NCBI RefSeq assembly: GCF_900091495.1
Contig: NZ_LT607413.1
Span: 7,711,487-7,775,486, forward strand
Direction: 5' to 3'
DNA length: 64,000 nt
Source: Micromonospora echinospora
GTDB lineage: Bacteria > Actinomycetota > Actinomycetes > Mycobacteriales > Micromonosporaceae
Made by a program: the position numbers and the translations under genes. Positions 33,540-41,356 of the stretch are shown here, in pieces. The notes under the pieces are model-generated. The model saw only the letters and a program-made list of their open reading frames with translations, was not told the DNA's origin and did not search any database. The number at the start of each line of letters is the position of its first letter. The stretch's first letter is position 1.

Positions 33540-34430
33540 ATGGCGCAGGAATCGCCGCTGAGTGCGACCGGTGCCCTGACCGAGGCGCAATATGAAAGGC
33601 TCGCCGCGCCGCAGTGTGCGGACGGCCTGATCGGGCACCCGAACGACCCGTCGCCGGTCGCCTTGTCCGGCTCGCAGGTGGTTATCAAGGCAGGGTCCAA
33701 CGGCATTCTTCGGGGTTTCCCGTGGTCGTCCGGGCCTGTCGACACGACCCACACCGTTAGCCTTTCCGGCGCGGCGCGTTCCGATCTGGTAGTCCTGCGG
33801 TTGGACCGGAACACCGGGTACGCCCTCGGGACCGCAATTCGTACCGGCTCGCCCGGCGCGGGGGCTCCGGCCCCGGCCACCGGCACCGGCCCGGCCGATG
33901 TGTACGAATTGCCGCTGGCCGAATATGACGTGGCGAATGGGGCCTTCGGGGCGTTGCGTCGGCGTTGCTGGTATCTCGGCGACGACGGTCAGATTCTCTG
34001 CAAGGCGGATACCCGCCCGCCGCACGCACCGGGTCGGCGAATCCGTGAGGTTGACACGGGGCGTACCTACGAGAGCACCGGCGCTACCTGGGCGGTCATC
34101 CTGGACGACTCAGGCAGCACGACCCTCCCACTGTCGGGCATGTTCACATCGGCGCGAAACACCCTTTATCGCCGTAACGGTTTCGCGCATCTGGGGCTGA
34201 CGATCAACCGCCCCGGCGGCGATCTCGCTGCCCGCACGACGTACACCGTCGGCACCATTCCGGCAGGGTACCGCCCGGAGGTCGCTTTCGATTTCATCGC
34301 TCTTTCCCCCGCGCCGGCACTGGCAACGGGAACGGTTCAAGCATCCGGCGGCATCACCATTCGCCCGTCGGAGCGAATCGAGGCGGGCAGCAACATTGTT
34401 ATTGGTCCTCTTTTCTGGCCCGTGGCGTAA
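33540..34430 (+). CDS. Minor tail protein
   Basis: The 296-aa protein starts at the base after the previous stop. The N-terminal half (SGSQVVIKAGSNGILRGFPWSSGPVDTTHTVSLSGAARSDLVVLRLDRNTGYALG) resembles baseplate-upper-like tail proteins; then a linker with GRRIREVDTGRTYESTGATWAVI, and a C-terminal beta domain (YTVGTIPAGYRPEVAFDFIAL) typical of receptor-binding parts. It may contact the host. Confidence 0.65.
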   Translation: MAQESPLSATGALTEAQYERLAAPQCADGLIGHPNDPSPVALSGSQVVIKAGSNGILRGFPWSSGPVDTTHTVSLSGAARSDLVVLRLDRNTGYALGTAIRTGSPGAGAPAPATGTGPADVYELPLAEYDVANGAFGALRRRCWYLGDDGQILCKADTRPPHAPGRRIREVDTGRTYESTGATWAVILDDSGSTTLPLSGMFTSARNTLYRRNGFAHLGLTINRPGGDLAARTTYTVGTIPAGYRPEVAFDFIALSPAPALATGTVQASGGITIRPSERIEAGSNIVIGPLFWPVA

Positions 34431-34442
34431 GGAATCCATCAC

Positions 34443-35579
34443 GTGTCTGTTTACACGCACGGCGGCGACCTCGCCGCCTACGTCATCGCGGCGGGCGAGG
34501 GGGACGCGCTCTTGCTGGGCGCGGGTGCCGAGCTGGACGTCTGGAATGCCCGCACCGGGGGCGAGCAGATCACCGACCTGACCGACGCGGACGGTGTCCC
34601 GCTCCCGAAAATTGTCGCGTCGGACGGTACTGACGGTTTCGAGGCGGGACAGATTCCGCCCTATAAGGCCCCGCTTCCGGCGGTATGGCTGGGCGAGGCT
34701 GGGAACCCTGCCGCATCCCGGGTCATGTCCATCACCGTCGACACGCCGGACATGATCACGGACGCGCTTGAGCGGGCCGCCGCAGCTCAGACCGCCGCTG
34801 TCGCAGCCGCCGCGTACGCCGCCGAGCTGGCCGCGTCGTCGTCGGTCAGCGGGCACGAACAGAAGGCAGACCCCCACCCGCAGTACGCCACCGACGCCCG
34901 GGGCGACGCGCGGTGGCTGGTCGGGAAGCCGGCCCCTCATGGTCCGCTGTCCGAGCCGCTATGGGTTCACCGCTTGACGTCGCAGCCGGCGACCAGCTCG
35001 GCCGATACCGCGCAGTGGTACGTCACGCATAACGGCGTCGAATATCTGCTGTGGTGGTGGAATGAGCGTGGGTACCCCCGGTACGAGCAGAAGCCCGGCG
35101 CGTTGTACGAAAACCTCGTTGTGGCTATCGGCGCGTACAACGGCACCGGTTACCCGATTTTGGTCGAGCGCCGGGAATCGAACGGCACCACACGGACGCA
35201 GGTGGGCGGTTTCGATAAGGATGGCCGGCAACTTCTGAGCCTTCATCCGTGGACCGCGCTCGCCGCGATCGACCCGAACGGCCTCGGCCGGTACACGCAG
35301 TCGCCGAGCGGCGAAACCCTCGGCGCGCGGTGGGACGCGAACGACACGGTAAGGCTACGCGGCCGGCTGCGCGCGAGTTCTTCGACGGTTTCCGGCGACG
35401 TGATGGCGACCCTTCCGGCGGGTTTCGCCCCGTCCCACGATCGGATGCTGGTCGTCCCCGTGAGTAACGGCGCGGCGACGGCTATCGAAATCATGTCCAC
35501 GGGCGCGATCGTATGCCGCCGGGCGAACACCGGACCCCCGTTCGATATTTCATTGGACGATCTCACGTTCACCACCTGA
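34443..35579 (+). CDS. Tail fibre protein
   Basis: The 378-aa protein has an N-terminal attachment domain (VYTHGGDLAAYVIAAGEGDALLLG), an Ala-rich coiled coil (ALERAAAAQTAAVAAAAYAAELAAS), a GHEQKADPHPQYATDARGDAR segment common in fibres, and a beta-rich C-terminus whose end resembles that of the previous protein (VMATLPAGFAPSHDRMLVVPV). It probably determines host range. The start is GTG with GTTTACACG as codons 3-5. Confidence 0.72.
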   Translation: MSVYTHGGDLAAYVIAAGEGDALLLGAGAELDVWNARTGGEQITDLTDADGVPLPKIVASDGTDGFEAGQIPPYKAPLPAVWLGEAGNPAASRVMSITVDTPDMITDALERAAAAQTAAVAAAAYAAELAASSSVSGHEQKADPHPQYATDARGDARWLVGKPAPHGPLSEPLWVHRLTSQPATSSADTAQWYVTHNGVEYLLWWWNERGYPRYEQKPGALYENLVVAIGAYNGTGYPILVERRESNGTTRTQVGGFDKDGRQLLSLHPWTALAAIDPNGLGRYTQSPSGETLGARWDANDTVRLRGRLRASSSTVSGDVMATLPAGFAPSHDRMLVVPVSNGAATAIEIMSTGAIVCRRANTGPPFDISLDDLTFTT

Positions 35580-35587
35580 CCCCGCCT

Positions 35588-35621
35588 GAAAGGGACGCTC
35601 CATTTCTGGGGCGTCCCTTTC
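35588..35621 (+). terminator. Terminator
   Basis: GAAAGGGACGC pairs perfectly with GCGTCCCTTTC between fibre and endolysin genes. Confidence 0.7.
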
Positions 35622-35642
35622 GCGTGCCCGAAAGGAGCCCGC

Positions 35643-36515
35643 GTGAGTTCGGCACCGAACAACCTGAAGGCCGTCCGGACCCTTCTTCTCAACGCCTTCG
35701 AGCCCTACGGGCTTAGCCCGCTGTCCGTCGGAATCGTCGGCGACGAGGACCACGACGGCGGTTACCACTGCGGGTCCGATCGGACGGTCCGCAACGATTA
35801 CAGCGTGGTCGAGTCGCCCCGTGACCGCGCCGGCCTGACCCGCGACGCCGCCGCCGTGGATATCGGCATGTTCTCCTACGGCGCTCACAATCTGCGGACA
35901 TTCTCGCTGTGGCTGGTCGGCGAATGCGCGAAGGGTGCGCCGGACACTCTCGACATTCGCGAGGTCATTTACTCGCCGGATGGGAAGACCGTCAAGCGGT
36001 GGGACCGCCTGAAGCGCCGCAGCTCGGGCGACCGCTCGCATCTGACCCACACGCACATTTCATTCTTCCGCGACGCGATCAGGGCGGGCCGTGACCTGAC
36101 GCCGCTCTTCCGCCGGTACGTCGCGACCGTCGGCCGTTTGGAGGCTGCATTGTTCTGCGCATTCGGCGATAAGGGCGAGCACGTCAAGTACCTGCAATAC
36201 CGCCTGCACAACCTGGGCTTCGACGTCGGCACTGTGGACGGTAGCTACGGGGCGAAGACCGCGTCGGCGCTGGCCGCCGCAGTGCGGGCCCACAACGGAC
36301 GGGCGACCGACGGGAAGCGCTTCGGCGCGGCCGAGGCGATCTACCTCGACGTTCTGTGGAGCCGCCGGTACGGCCAGGGGGCGCAGGGCCCGGCAGGGCC
36401 GCAGGGCCCCGAGGGGCCCGCCGGACCGCAGGGCCCGAAGGGTGATCCGGGCCCGCCCGGCGGCCTCACGCTGGCGGACGTCCTGGGCGAGCTGTCCGCC
36501 CGTCTGGCGGGGTGA
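35643..36515 (+). CDS. Endolysin: peptidase plus peptidoglycan-binding plus collagen-like tail
   Basis: The 290-aa protein has an N-terminal LAS/M15-like peptidase (YHCGSDRTVRNDYSVVESPRDR, AAAVDIGMF and HLTHTHISFF supply candidate zinc ligands), a middle peptidoglycan-binding domain (GDKGEHVKYLQYRLHNLGFDVGTVDGSYGAKTASALAAA), and a short collagen-like Gly-X-Y stretch of about eight triplets before a final helix. It would cut peptidoglycan for lysis. The collagen-like piece may trimerise it, or indicate a virion-bound lysin. The start is GTG after AAAGGAG. Confidence 0.75.
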   Translation: MSSAPNNLKAVRTLLLNAFEPYGLSPLSVGIVGDEDHDGGYHCGSDRTVRNDYSVVESPRDRAGLTRDAAAVDIGMFSYGAHNLRTFSLWLVGECAKGAPDTLDIREVIYSPDGKTVKRWDRLKRRSSGDRSHLTHTHISFFRDAIRAGRDLTPLFRRYVATVGRLEAALFCAFGDKGEHVKYLQYRLHNLGFDVGTVDGSYGAKTASALAAAVRAHNGRATDGKRFGAAEAIYLDVLWSRRYGQGAQGPAGPQGPEGPAGPQGPKGDPGPPGGLTLADVLGELSARLAG

Positions 36516-36850
36516 CCGTGTCTGTTCACGTGACCGCCTCGCCCGACGGGATGCCGTCCGACGGGACCGCGTCGATGCTGATCATCCTCGCCCGGCTGGA
36601 AGGGAAGGTCGACGTCGTCACCGCCCAGCACGGCGCGCAGCTCGGCGAGCACGCCCGCCGCCTGGACGACGTCGAGCTTCGCCTTCGGGCGCAGGAGTCC
36701 CGCCCGCCGACCCCGCCCGAGACTGACGCCCGCCTTCGCGCGGTCGAGTCCCGCCCGGTCGTCACGCCCCGCGCCATGTGGGCGGGCGTGGGCACGCTGG
36801 GCGCGCTGATCATCGGCGCGGTGGGCGTGCTCGACAAGCTGATCAACTGA
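36512..36850 (+). CDS. Membrane protein of the lysis cassette
   Basis: The 112-aa product has a soluble coiled-coil region (ILARLEGKVDVVTAQHGAQLGEHARRLDDVELRLRAQES) and one C-terminal membrane helix (MWAGVGTLGALIIGAVGVLDKL). Such one-helix proteins pair with holins in actinophages. The GTG overlaps the endolysin stop. Confidence 0.7.
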   Translation: MTVSVHVTASPDGMPSDGTASMLIILARLEGKVDVVTAQHGAQLGEHARRLDDVELRLRAQESRPPTPPETDARLRAVESRPVVTPRAMWAGVGTLGALIIGAVGVLDKLIN

Positions 36851-36899
36851 CCGCCGGGCGTCCGCCCGTCCTCGCCCGCCCCGCCCGAAAGGACCGCCC

Positions 36900-37214
36900 G
36901 TGAACCGTCAGCCCCTCATGAACCGCGCCCTGATCACGTCAGGGCTCGCCCTCGTGTACGTCATCCTCGCCCGGTTCGGGATCGAGGTCCCGCCCGACGT
37001 CCGGGCGGCTGTCGCCGACTTCGCCCTTGTCGCCGCCCCGCTCGCCGTGGCGTACTGGTCGCTTCGCCACACCACGCCCGCCGCCGACCCGCAGGACGCC
37101 AACGGGTCGCCGCTGGTTCCGGCCGAAGCCGCAGGTCACGCGGCCGACGGCGGGGCCGGGGCGGGGTCTTACTCGCCCGAGGCGGACGAGCACACCCCCC
37201 GGCACGCCGCCTGA
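36900..37214 (+). CDS. Holin-like protein
   Basis: The 104-aa protein has two membrane helices (ALITSGLALVYVILARFGI and AAVADFALVAAPLAVAYWSL) and a hydrophilic acidic/His tail. Size, topology and position after the endolysin fit a holin that times lysis. It starts with GTG after GAAAGGA. Confidence 0.78.
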   Translation: MNRQPLMNRALITSGLALVYVILARFGIEVPPDVRAAVADFALVAAPLAVAYWSLRHTTPAADPQDANGSPLVPAEAAGHAADGGAGAGSYSPEADEHTPRHAA

Positions 37215-37233
37215 CGCCCGCCCCGTACCGCCC

Positions 37234-37276
37234 ACGCCCCGCCCGCCGGCACTGTCCGGTTGGGCGGGGCGTTTTG
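37234..37276 (+). terminator. Terminator of the late region
   Basis: ACGCCCCGCCC pairs with GGGCGGGGCGT and is followed by TTTT. It ends the structural and lysis transcript. Confidence 0.8.
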
Positions 37277-37480
37277 GCGTTTCCGGGGCGGGACGCCCGG
37301 GGTCGCCGGGGCGTCGCCCGGGTCGTGGCGGGCGGTCGCCCGGGGTCGCCCGAGCCCGCCGGGCGGGTGGGCGGGACCGTCGGGCGTGGCCGGTCGGGGC
37401 TCGCCCGACAGTCGCCCTGCGGTCGCCCGGGGCCGTGGGCGAGACGCCCGATCTGGCGAGCGCTAACCACCGCGGTCTTG
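37277..37480. repeat. Non-coding stretch rich in GTCGCCCGGGG repeats
   Basis: The 200-bp stretch has no supported gene. GTCGCC(C)GGG-type units recur at least five times on the plus strand between the late terminator and the next early promoter. It may be a protein-binding array or simple GC drift. Confidence 0.4.
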
Positions 37481-37485
37481 ATCAT

Positions 37486-37514
37486 GAACACCCCGCCGGC
37501 CCCTGGCGCATAGG
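37486..37514 (+). promoter_or_regulatory. Early promoter element 3
   Basis: GAACACC, 12 bp, GGCGCATAGG. The GTG start is 36 bp downstream. Confidence 0.75.
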
Positions 37515-37549
37515 GATTCCGTCCAATCCCAGCGACGAGGAGGCCCCGA

Positions 37550-38032
37550 GTGGCACCCAGCTATCGAGACGTCTACAGCTCACCGTGGGACCGTGACCCG
37601 GTGACCCGCCGGCCGATTGTCCCGGCGGAACGCGTCACGCCCGCAGACCAGCCCCCGCCGTTCCGGATGGGCGAGCGCGCTCGGCTGCGTGACGACCTCG
37701 GCGGGGGCGTGGTGCAGATCATCGATCACTACTACCGCACCGACCTGTTTCAGGTCCGCCCCGAGTCCGGGAAGCCCGACTTCGTCGTCAGCGCCCACGC
37801 CCTGACGCGCCTCGCGCCGACGTGGCGGCCCGGGGACGTGGTCGTCGTGGAGTTCCCCCGGCGGGGGGCTGAGCCGGCTACGTACACGTACGTCCGGGGC
37901 CGCGAGTCCTGGCCGACCGACGCCGACCGCCCGGCGAAGACGGACGAATGGATGACGGCGCAGTACCTCGCCGGTCGCGCGAAGCCGGTCCTTCAGTCTG
38001 GCGGGAAGCCGTTCGACGGGGGCCGGCTGTGA
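37550..38032 (+). CDS. Hypothetical early protein, SH3-like
   Basis: The 160-aa protein has a disordered N-terminus and two short barrel-like units (FRMGERARLRDDLGGGVVQIIDHY, then WRPGDVVVVEFPRRGAEPATYTYVRG). The pattern recalls the modules at 12335-15395. GAGGAGG precedes the GTG. It begins the operon that leads to the dNMP kinase. Confidence 0.65.
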   Translation: MAPSYRDVYSSPWDRDPVTRRPIVPAERVTPADQPPPFRMGERARLRDDLGGGVVQIIDHYYRTDLFQVRPESGKPDFVVSAHALTRLAPTWRPGDVVVVEFPRRGAEPATYTYVRGRESWPTDADRPAKTDEWMTAQYLAGRAKPVLQSGGKPFDGGRL

Positions 38033-38433
38033 GGGGCCCCATGGACGGCTGCGAGGTGTACGTGATGGCGGACGAGACGGTCGTGAAGACCGAACATCTC
38101 CGCATCCTTTTCGACGCCCTGTGTCACTCGCTGGACTTCGGCTCGGGCTTCCTCGACACCGAGGAGGTCAACGCCCTTCGCGCCATCGCGGGCTACCTGG
38201 GCGTGAACCCGATGGTCGCGACCCCGAGCGAGTTCGTGACGCAGTACACGCACGACTTCGAGGCGAGCGACGCGCCGACGCGGCCCGGCAAGTGCTGGGC
38301 GTCCGGCCCTCGCTACGGGCAGCCCGAGACCCCCGAGGAGTTCGCCGCCCGCGTGGCTGAGGTCACCGCGAGGTGCCGCTACTGCACCCGCCCCGCCGAC
38401 GCCGCCCCTCACCCGCAGAAGGAGACCGCGTGA
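38029..38433 (+). CDS. Hypothetical protein with C-terminal CxxC
   Basis: The product of up to 134 aa (GTG 38029 in GTGA overlap; ATG 38041 or 38065 are alternatives) contains VVKTEHLRILFDALCHSLDFGSGFLDTEEVNALRAIAGYLG and ends with CRYCTRPADAAPH, a possible half zinc site. No family recognised. Confidence 0.6.
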   Translation: MRGPMDGCEVYVMADETVVKTEHLRILFDALCHSLDFGSGFLDTEEVNALRAIAGYLGVNPMVATPSEFVTQYTHDFEASDAPTRPGKCWASGPRYGQPETPEEFAARVAEVTARCRYCTRPADAAPHPQKETA

Positions 38434-39059
38434 CCACCACTGCAACCCGCGACCTCCGGCGGGCCCTGCTCGACGCCGCCACCTTCGGTGAGTCGCACTT
38501 CATCACCGCCCCGCCTCCGCTGGTCGGTCTCCTCGGCCGGGCCCGCGCCGGAAAGGACACTGTCGCCGCGCACCTGGTCGAGCGCTACGGCTTCCGGCGC
38601 TACGCCTTCGCCGACGCCCTGCGGGAGTGCGCGCTGATCGCGAATCCGATCGTGACCCCTGTGGACACGGTCGGCGGATCGGTCCGCCTGGCGGACGTGG
38701 TCGCGGCGGTCGGCTGGGAGGGGGCGAAGGCGCACCGCGAGGTGCGCCGGACGCTGCAACAGCTCGGCGTCGGGGTCCGACACCTTCAGCCCGATTTCTG
38801 GGTCCGGGTCGTGATGGACGAGGTCGAGCACCGGACTGGCCCGGTCGCCATCACGGACGTGCGCTTCCCGAACGAGGCCGAGGCGATCCGGACCGCTGGC
38901 GGGGTGCTGGTCAGGGTCGTTCGCCCTGGTCAGGACGAGTCCGACCAGCACGTGAGCGAGGTCGCGCTGAAGGACTGGCCGGTCGACCACACCCTGATGA
39001 ACGACGACGACCTTCACGCTCTGCTAAACAAGGTTGACACGCTGAGAGCAGCCCTGTAA
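38430..39059 (+). CDS. Deoxynucleoside monophosphate kinase
   Basis: The 209-aa protein has a P-loop GRARAGKDT (36-44, Lys42), then YGFRRYAFADALRECALIANP, GAKAHREVRRTLQQLGVGVRHLQPDFWV and ITDVRFPNEAEAIRTAGG, as in phage dNMP kinases including that of phiC31. It phosphorylates dNMPs to supply DNA synthesis. The GTG at 38430 is in GTGA overlap. A terminator follows. Confidence 0.88.
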   Translation: MTTTATRDLRRALLDAATFGESHFITAPPPLVGLLGRARAGKDTVAAHLVERYGFRRYAFADALRECALIANPIVTPVDTVGGSVRLADVVAAVGWEGAKAHREVRRTLQQLGVGVRHLQPDFWVRVVMDEVEHRTGPVAITDVRFPNEAEAIRTAGGVLVRVVRPGQDESDQHVSEVALKDWPVDHTLMNDDDLHALLNKVDTLRAAL

Positions 39060-39086
39060 CGAAGGTCACCCTAACCTGCACACCCT

Positions 39087-39135
39087 AGGCCCCTGTCGAC
39101 GGTCGGCATACGCTGATCGCCGGCAGGGGCCTTTC
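39087..39135 (+). terminator. Terminator
   Basis: AGGCCCCTG pairs with CAGGGGCCT, followed by TT, after the kinase gene. The rest of 39136-39262 holds a promoter-like region ending TAGGCT (39221-39226), preceded by an operator-like AAGCGTTGAGCG. Confidence 0.6.
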
Positions 39136-39262
39136 GTCGTTCGGGGGTCAGGACGATCGGCCCCGCCCCCTTAACAAGAACTTAAGAGAGACGCGACAGC
39201 GCGAAGCGTTGAGCGTTCACTAGGCTGTCGGAGGGTTTCCCCACCGACGACAGGATGAGGGC

Positions 39263-39865
39263 ATGATGGCGACAGCTACCCGCGACGAGCTGGCCGCTGC
39301 GCTCGTGAGAGCGCTACGCGCTTTACGCCGAGGCGAAGTGAGCCGCGAGAGGAAAACTCAGCTCTACCGCGAAGCGGCCGAGGCTACGTTTGCCCTACGA
39401 GAGCATTTCGACGTTGGAAAAGACGGGAAGCCCGAGCCCGATTGGTCGGGACGCAGCCGGGAGTACCGGGAGTTTATACGCTCGCTGTACGTCAAAACGG
39501 GATACGACCGCGACGACGCCAAAACGGTACAGACTGCGATCCGTTTCCACGTGGGCAACCTTGTCCGCGACCGCCTGTCGCCCGAGGTGGTAGAAGACCT
39601 GGGGTTAAAGCCCGAGCACGCTACCGACAGGATGAAGGACTACCGGCGGGTGCGCTCGGCCGTAGTCGCGACTGCTCGCGAGTCCGCGAGCAGCGGAAAC
39701 CCCGACGCCCTGCGGGCCCTGGCTGCCGCGCACGTCGTGCTGTCGAAGGTGTCGACGGCCGAGGTCGCCGCGCTGAGCGGGCGCGAGCGCGAGCAGGCGC
39801 GAGCGGTCCTGGCGCGGCTGAAGGATCACGCGGGGTGGCTGGCCGCCGCCGCCGAGGAGGCGTGA
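39263..39865 (+). CDS. Helical protein next to the second inverted repeat
   Basis: The 200-aa basic/acidic mixed helical protein (REYREFIRSLYVKTGYDRDDAKTVQTAIRFHVGNLVRDRLSPEVVEDLGL) has no recognised domain. Its stop codon lies inside the left arm of the 108-bp inverted repeat at 39862. Location suggests it may bind that DNA, as a replication or partition factor would, but no HTH is evident. It starts ATG-ATG. Confidence 0.65.
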   Translation: MMATATRDELAAALVRALRALRRGEVSRERKTQLYREAAEATFALREHFDVGKDGKPEPDWSGRSREYREFIRSLYVKTGYDRDDAKTVQTAIRFHVGNLVRDRLSPEVVEDLGLKPEHATDRMKDYRRVRSAVVATARESASSGNPDALRALAAAHVVLSKVSTAEVAALSGREREQARAVLARLKDHAGWLAAAAEEA

Positions 39866-39969
39866 CGAAGTGACCGACGTTTCGTCACTTCCGTATTTCT
39901 TCTTCTAGCTCTCTCCTCCTCCTCTACAACATCAATAGAGAAGTGACGAAACTACGGTCACTTCGTCAC
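39862..39969. repeat. 108-bp inverted repeat, copy 2
   Basis: Two 28-bp arms (39862-39889 and 39942-39969) match at 26 of 28 positions as inverted repeats, with a 52-bp spacer of the same length as copy 1 and sharing TTCTTCTAG. The left arms of the two copies are identical. The following bases to 40018 are non-coding and contain CGTTTAAACG. Confidence 0.85.
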
Positions 39970-40018
39970 CACGCCCGCCCGGCCCCCGAGCCCGGCGGGC
40001 GTTTGCGTTTAAACGCAT

Positions 40019-40047
40019 GAACAGGTAGCCCCTCCCTGGCGCATAGG
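40019..40047 (+). promoter_or_regulatory. Early promoter element 4
   Basis: GAACAGG (one of the more divergent -35 forms), 12 bp, GGCGCATAGG. The start is 38 bp downstream. Confidence 0.7.
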
Positions 40048-40084
40048 GCCTATGTCCGCTTTCGCAGGCATAGGAGGCCCACGC

Positions 40085-40903
40085 GTGACTACGCCCAAAA
40101 TCAATACCATTAGCCGGGGAGGGTCCCGGTTTTACGTCAATCCGGAGACCGGCGAGAAAGCCCCCGGCGTGACGTCCATTCTCGGTATGTTGCCGAAGCC
40201 GTTCCTTCAGCATTGGGCCGCGAAGGTCGTCGCCGAGTACGCGACCGACAACCTCGGCGAGCTGGTCGGCCTGCGGCTGAACGGCGACCGCCAGGGCGTG
40301 ATCGACTTCCTGAAGGGTGCGCCACGCCGGGACACCGCCCGCGCGGCCGAGACCGGTACCGCTGTGCACGATGCGTTCGAGAAGATCGCGAAGGGCCAGC
40401 CGGTCGGCCGGCTGCACCCGGACTACCGGGTGTACGTCGACCACTTCGAGGAGTTCCTGAAGGAGTTCGCGCCTGAGTTCGTCTTCCTCGAAGAGACCGT
40501 CTGGTCGGAGACCTGGGACTACGCGGGGTCGTTCGACGCGTACGCCGTGATCGACGGCGAGCGGGTCTTCCTGGACTGGAAGACGACCCGCAGCGGCGTT
40601 CACCCCGAGGTCGCGCTTCAGCTCGCCGCGTACCGGCACGCCGACTACATCATCCGCCCGGACGGGTCCCGCGTCCCGCAGCCCTCGTCTACCGCTGGCG
40701 GGGTCCTTCACGTCCGGCCCGAGGGCTGGGGCTTCTACCCGGTGCGGACCGACGAGGCTGTCTTCGACGTCTTCACGACGCTGCGGAAGGTCTTCGATTG
40801 GGACCGGGCGATGAAGGAGACCGTCGTCGGGGCCCCGATCAACAAGCGGCCCGGGTCGATGCCGGCTCGGCGCACCGCCGCACCCCGGCGGGCCGCCGCG
40901 TGA
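40085..40903 (+). CDS. RecB/Cas4-like PD-(D/E)XK exonuclease
   Basis: The 272-aa protein has GTAVHDAFEKIAKGQP (motif I), SFDAYAVIDGERVFLDWKTTRSG with Asp151 and Asp164-Trp-Lys166, and PEVALQLAAYRHADY, the catalytic signature of the RecB/Cas4-like nuclease group. It is likely used in phage recombination or replication. The GTG at 40085 follows AGGAGG. The C-terminus is basic. Confidence 0.8.
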   Translation: MTTPKINTISRGGSRFYVNPETGEKAPGVTSILGMLPKPFLQHWAAKVVAEYATDNLGELVGLRLNGDRQGVIDFLKGAPRRDTARAAETGTAVHDAFEKIAKGQPVGRLHPDYRVYVDHFEEFLKEFAPEFVFLEETVWSETWDYAGSFDAYAVIDGERVFLDWKTTRSGVHPEVALQLAAYRHADYIIRPDGSRVPQPSSTAGGVLHVRPEGWGFYPVRTDEAVFDVFTTLRKVFDWDRAMKETVVGAPINKRPGSMPARRTAAPRRAAA

Positions 40904-41271
40904 CCGCGCTGGACGACCGCGAAGACGTGATCTGGCTGGCGGGCCTCCTCGAAGGCGAAGGGGCCTTCGACCTTCAGCGGGCCCGCTACCCCCGGGTGCG
41001 TCTCGCCATGACGGACCGGGACGTCGTCGGCCGCGCCGCGACCCTGTTCGGCTGCTCGGTCCGGCTGTCCCTGAAGCCGGCCCCGCACAAGCCCATGTGG
41101 CACGCCGAAGTGCAGGGCCCGGCGGCCGAGGCGGTCATGCGGGCGATCCTGCCGCACATGGGCGCTCGGCGGTCCGAGCGGATCGCGTCGGTCCTCGGCC
41201 ACGCGCCGACGACGTCGAAGGTCCCGGTCTCGATCAGCCGGCCCCCGGGCCTGCCGCTCGACAAGGGCTGA
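40900..41271 (+). CDS. LAGLIDADG-like protein
   Basis: The 123-aa product has WLAGLLEGEGAFDL, the hallmark of LAGLIDADG homing nucleases, followed by a single repeat (VRLAMTDRDVVGRAATLFG, WHAEVQGPAAEAVMRAILPHMGARR). A single-motif protein would act as a dimer. It is embedded in the replication operon by GTGA overlap, not in an intron, and may be a domesticated DNA-binding protein. Confidence 0.8.
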   Translation: MTALDDREDVIWLAGLLEGEGAFDLQRARYPRVRLAMTDRDVVGRAATLFGCSVRLSLKPAPHKPMWHAEVQGPAAEAVMRAILPHMGARRSERIASVLGHAPTTSKVPVSISRPPGLPLDKG

Positions 41272-41298
41272 ACACCTTACCCCCTCCTGGCGCATAGG
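41270..41298 (+). promoter_or_regulatory. Early promoter element 5
   Basis: GAACACC, 12 bp, GGCGCATAGG. The GTG with the best ribosome site is 59 bp downstream. Confidence 0.75.
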
Positions 41299-41356
41299 GG
41301 CTTTGACACCCCCGGTGCGGCTGATCCCCGCGCCCATCATGGAAGGAGGCCCGTAC

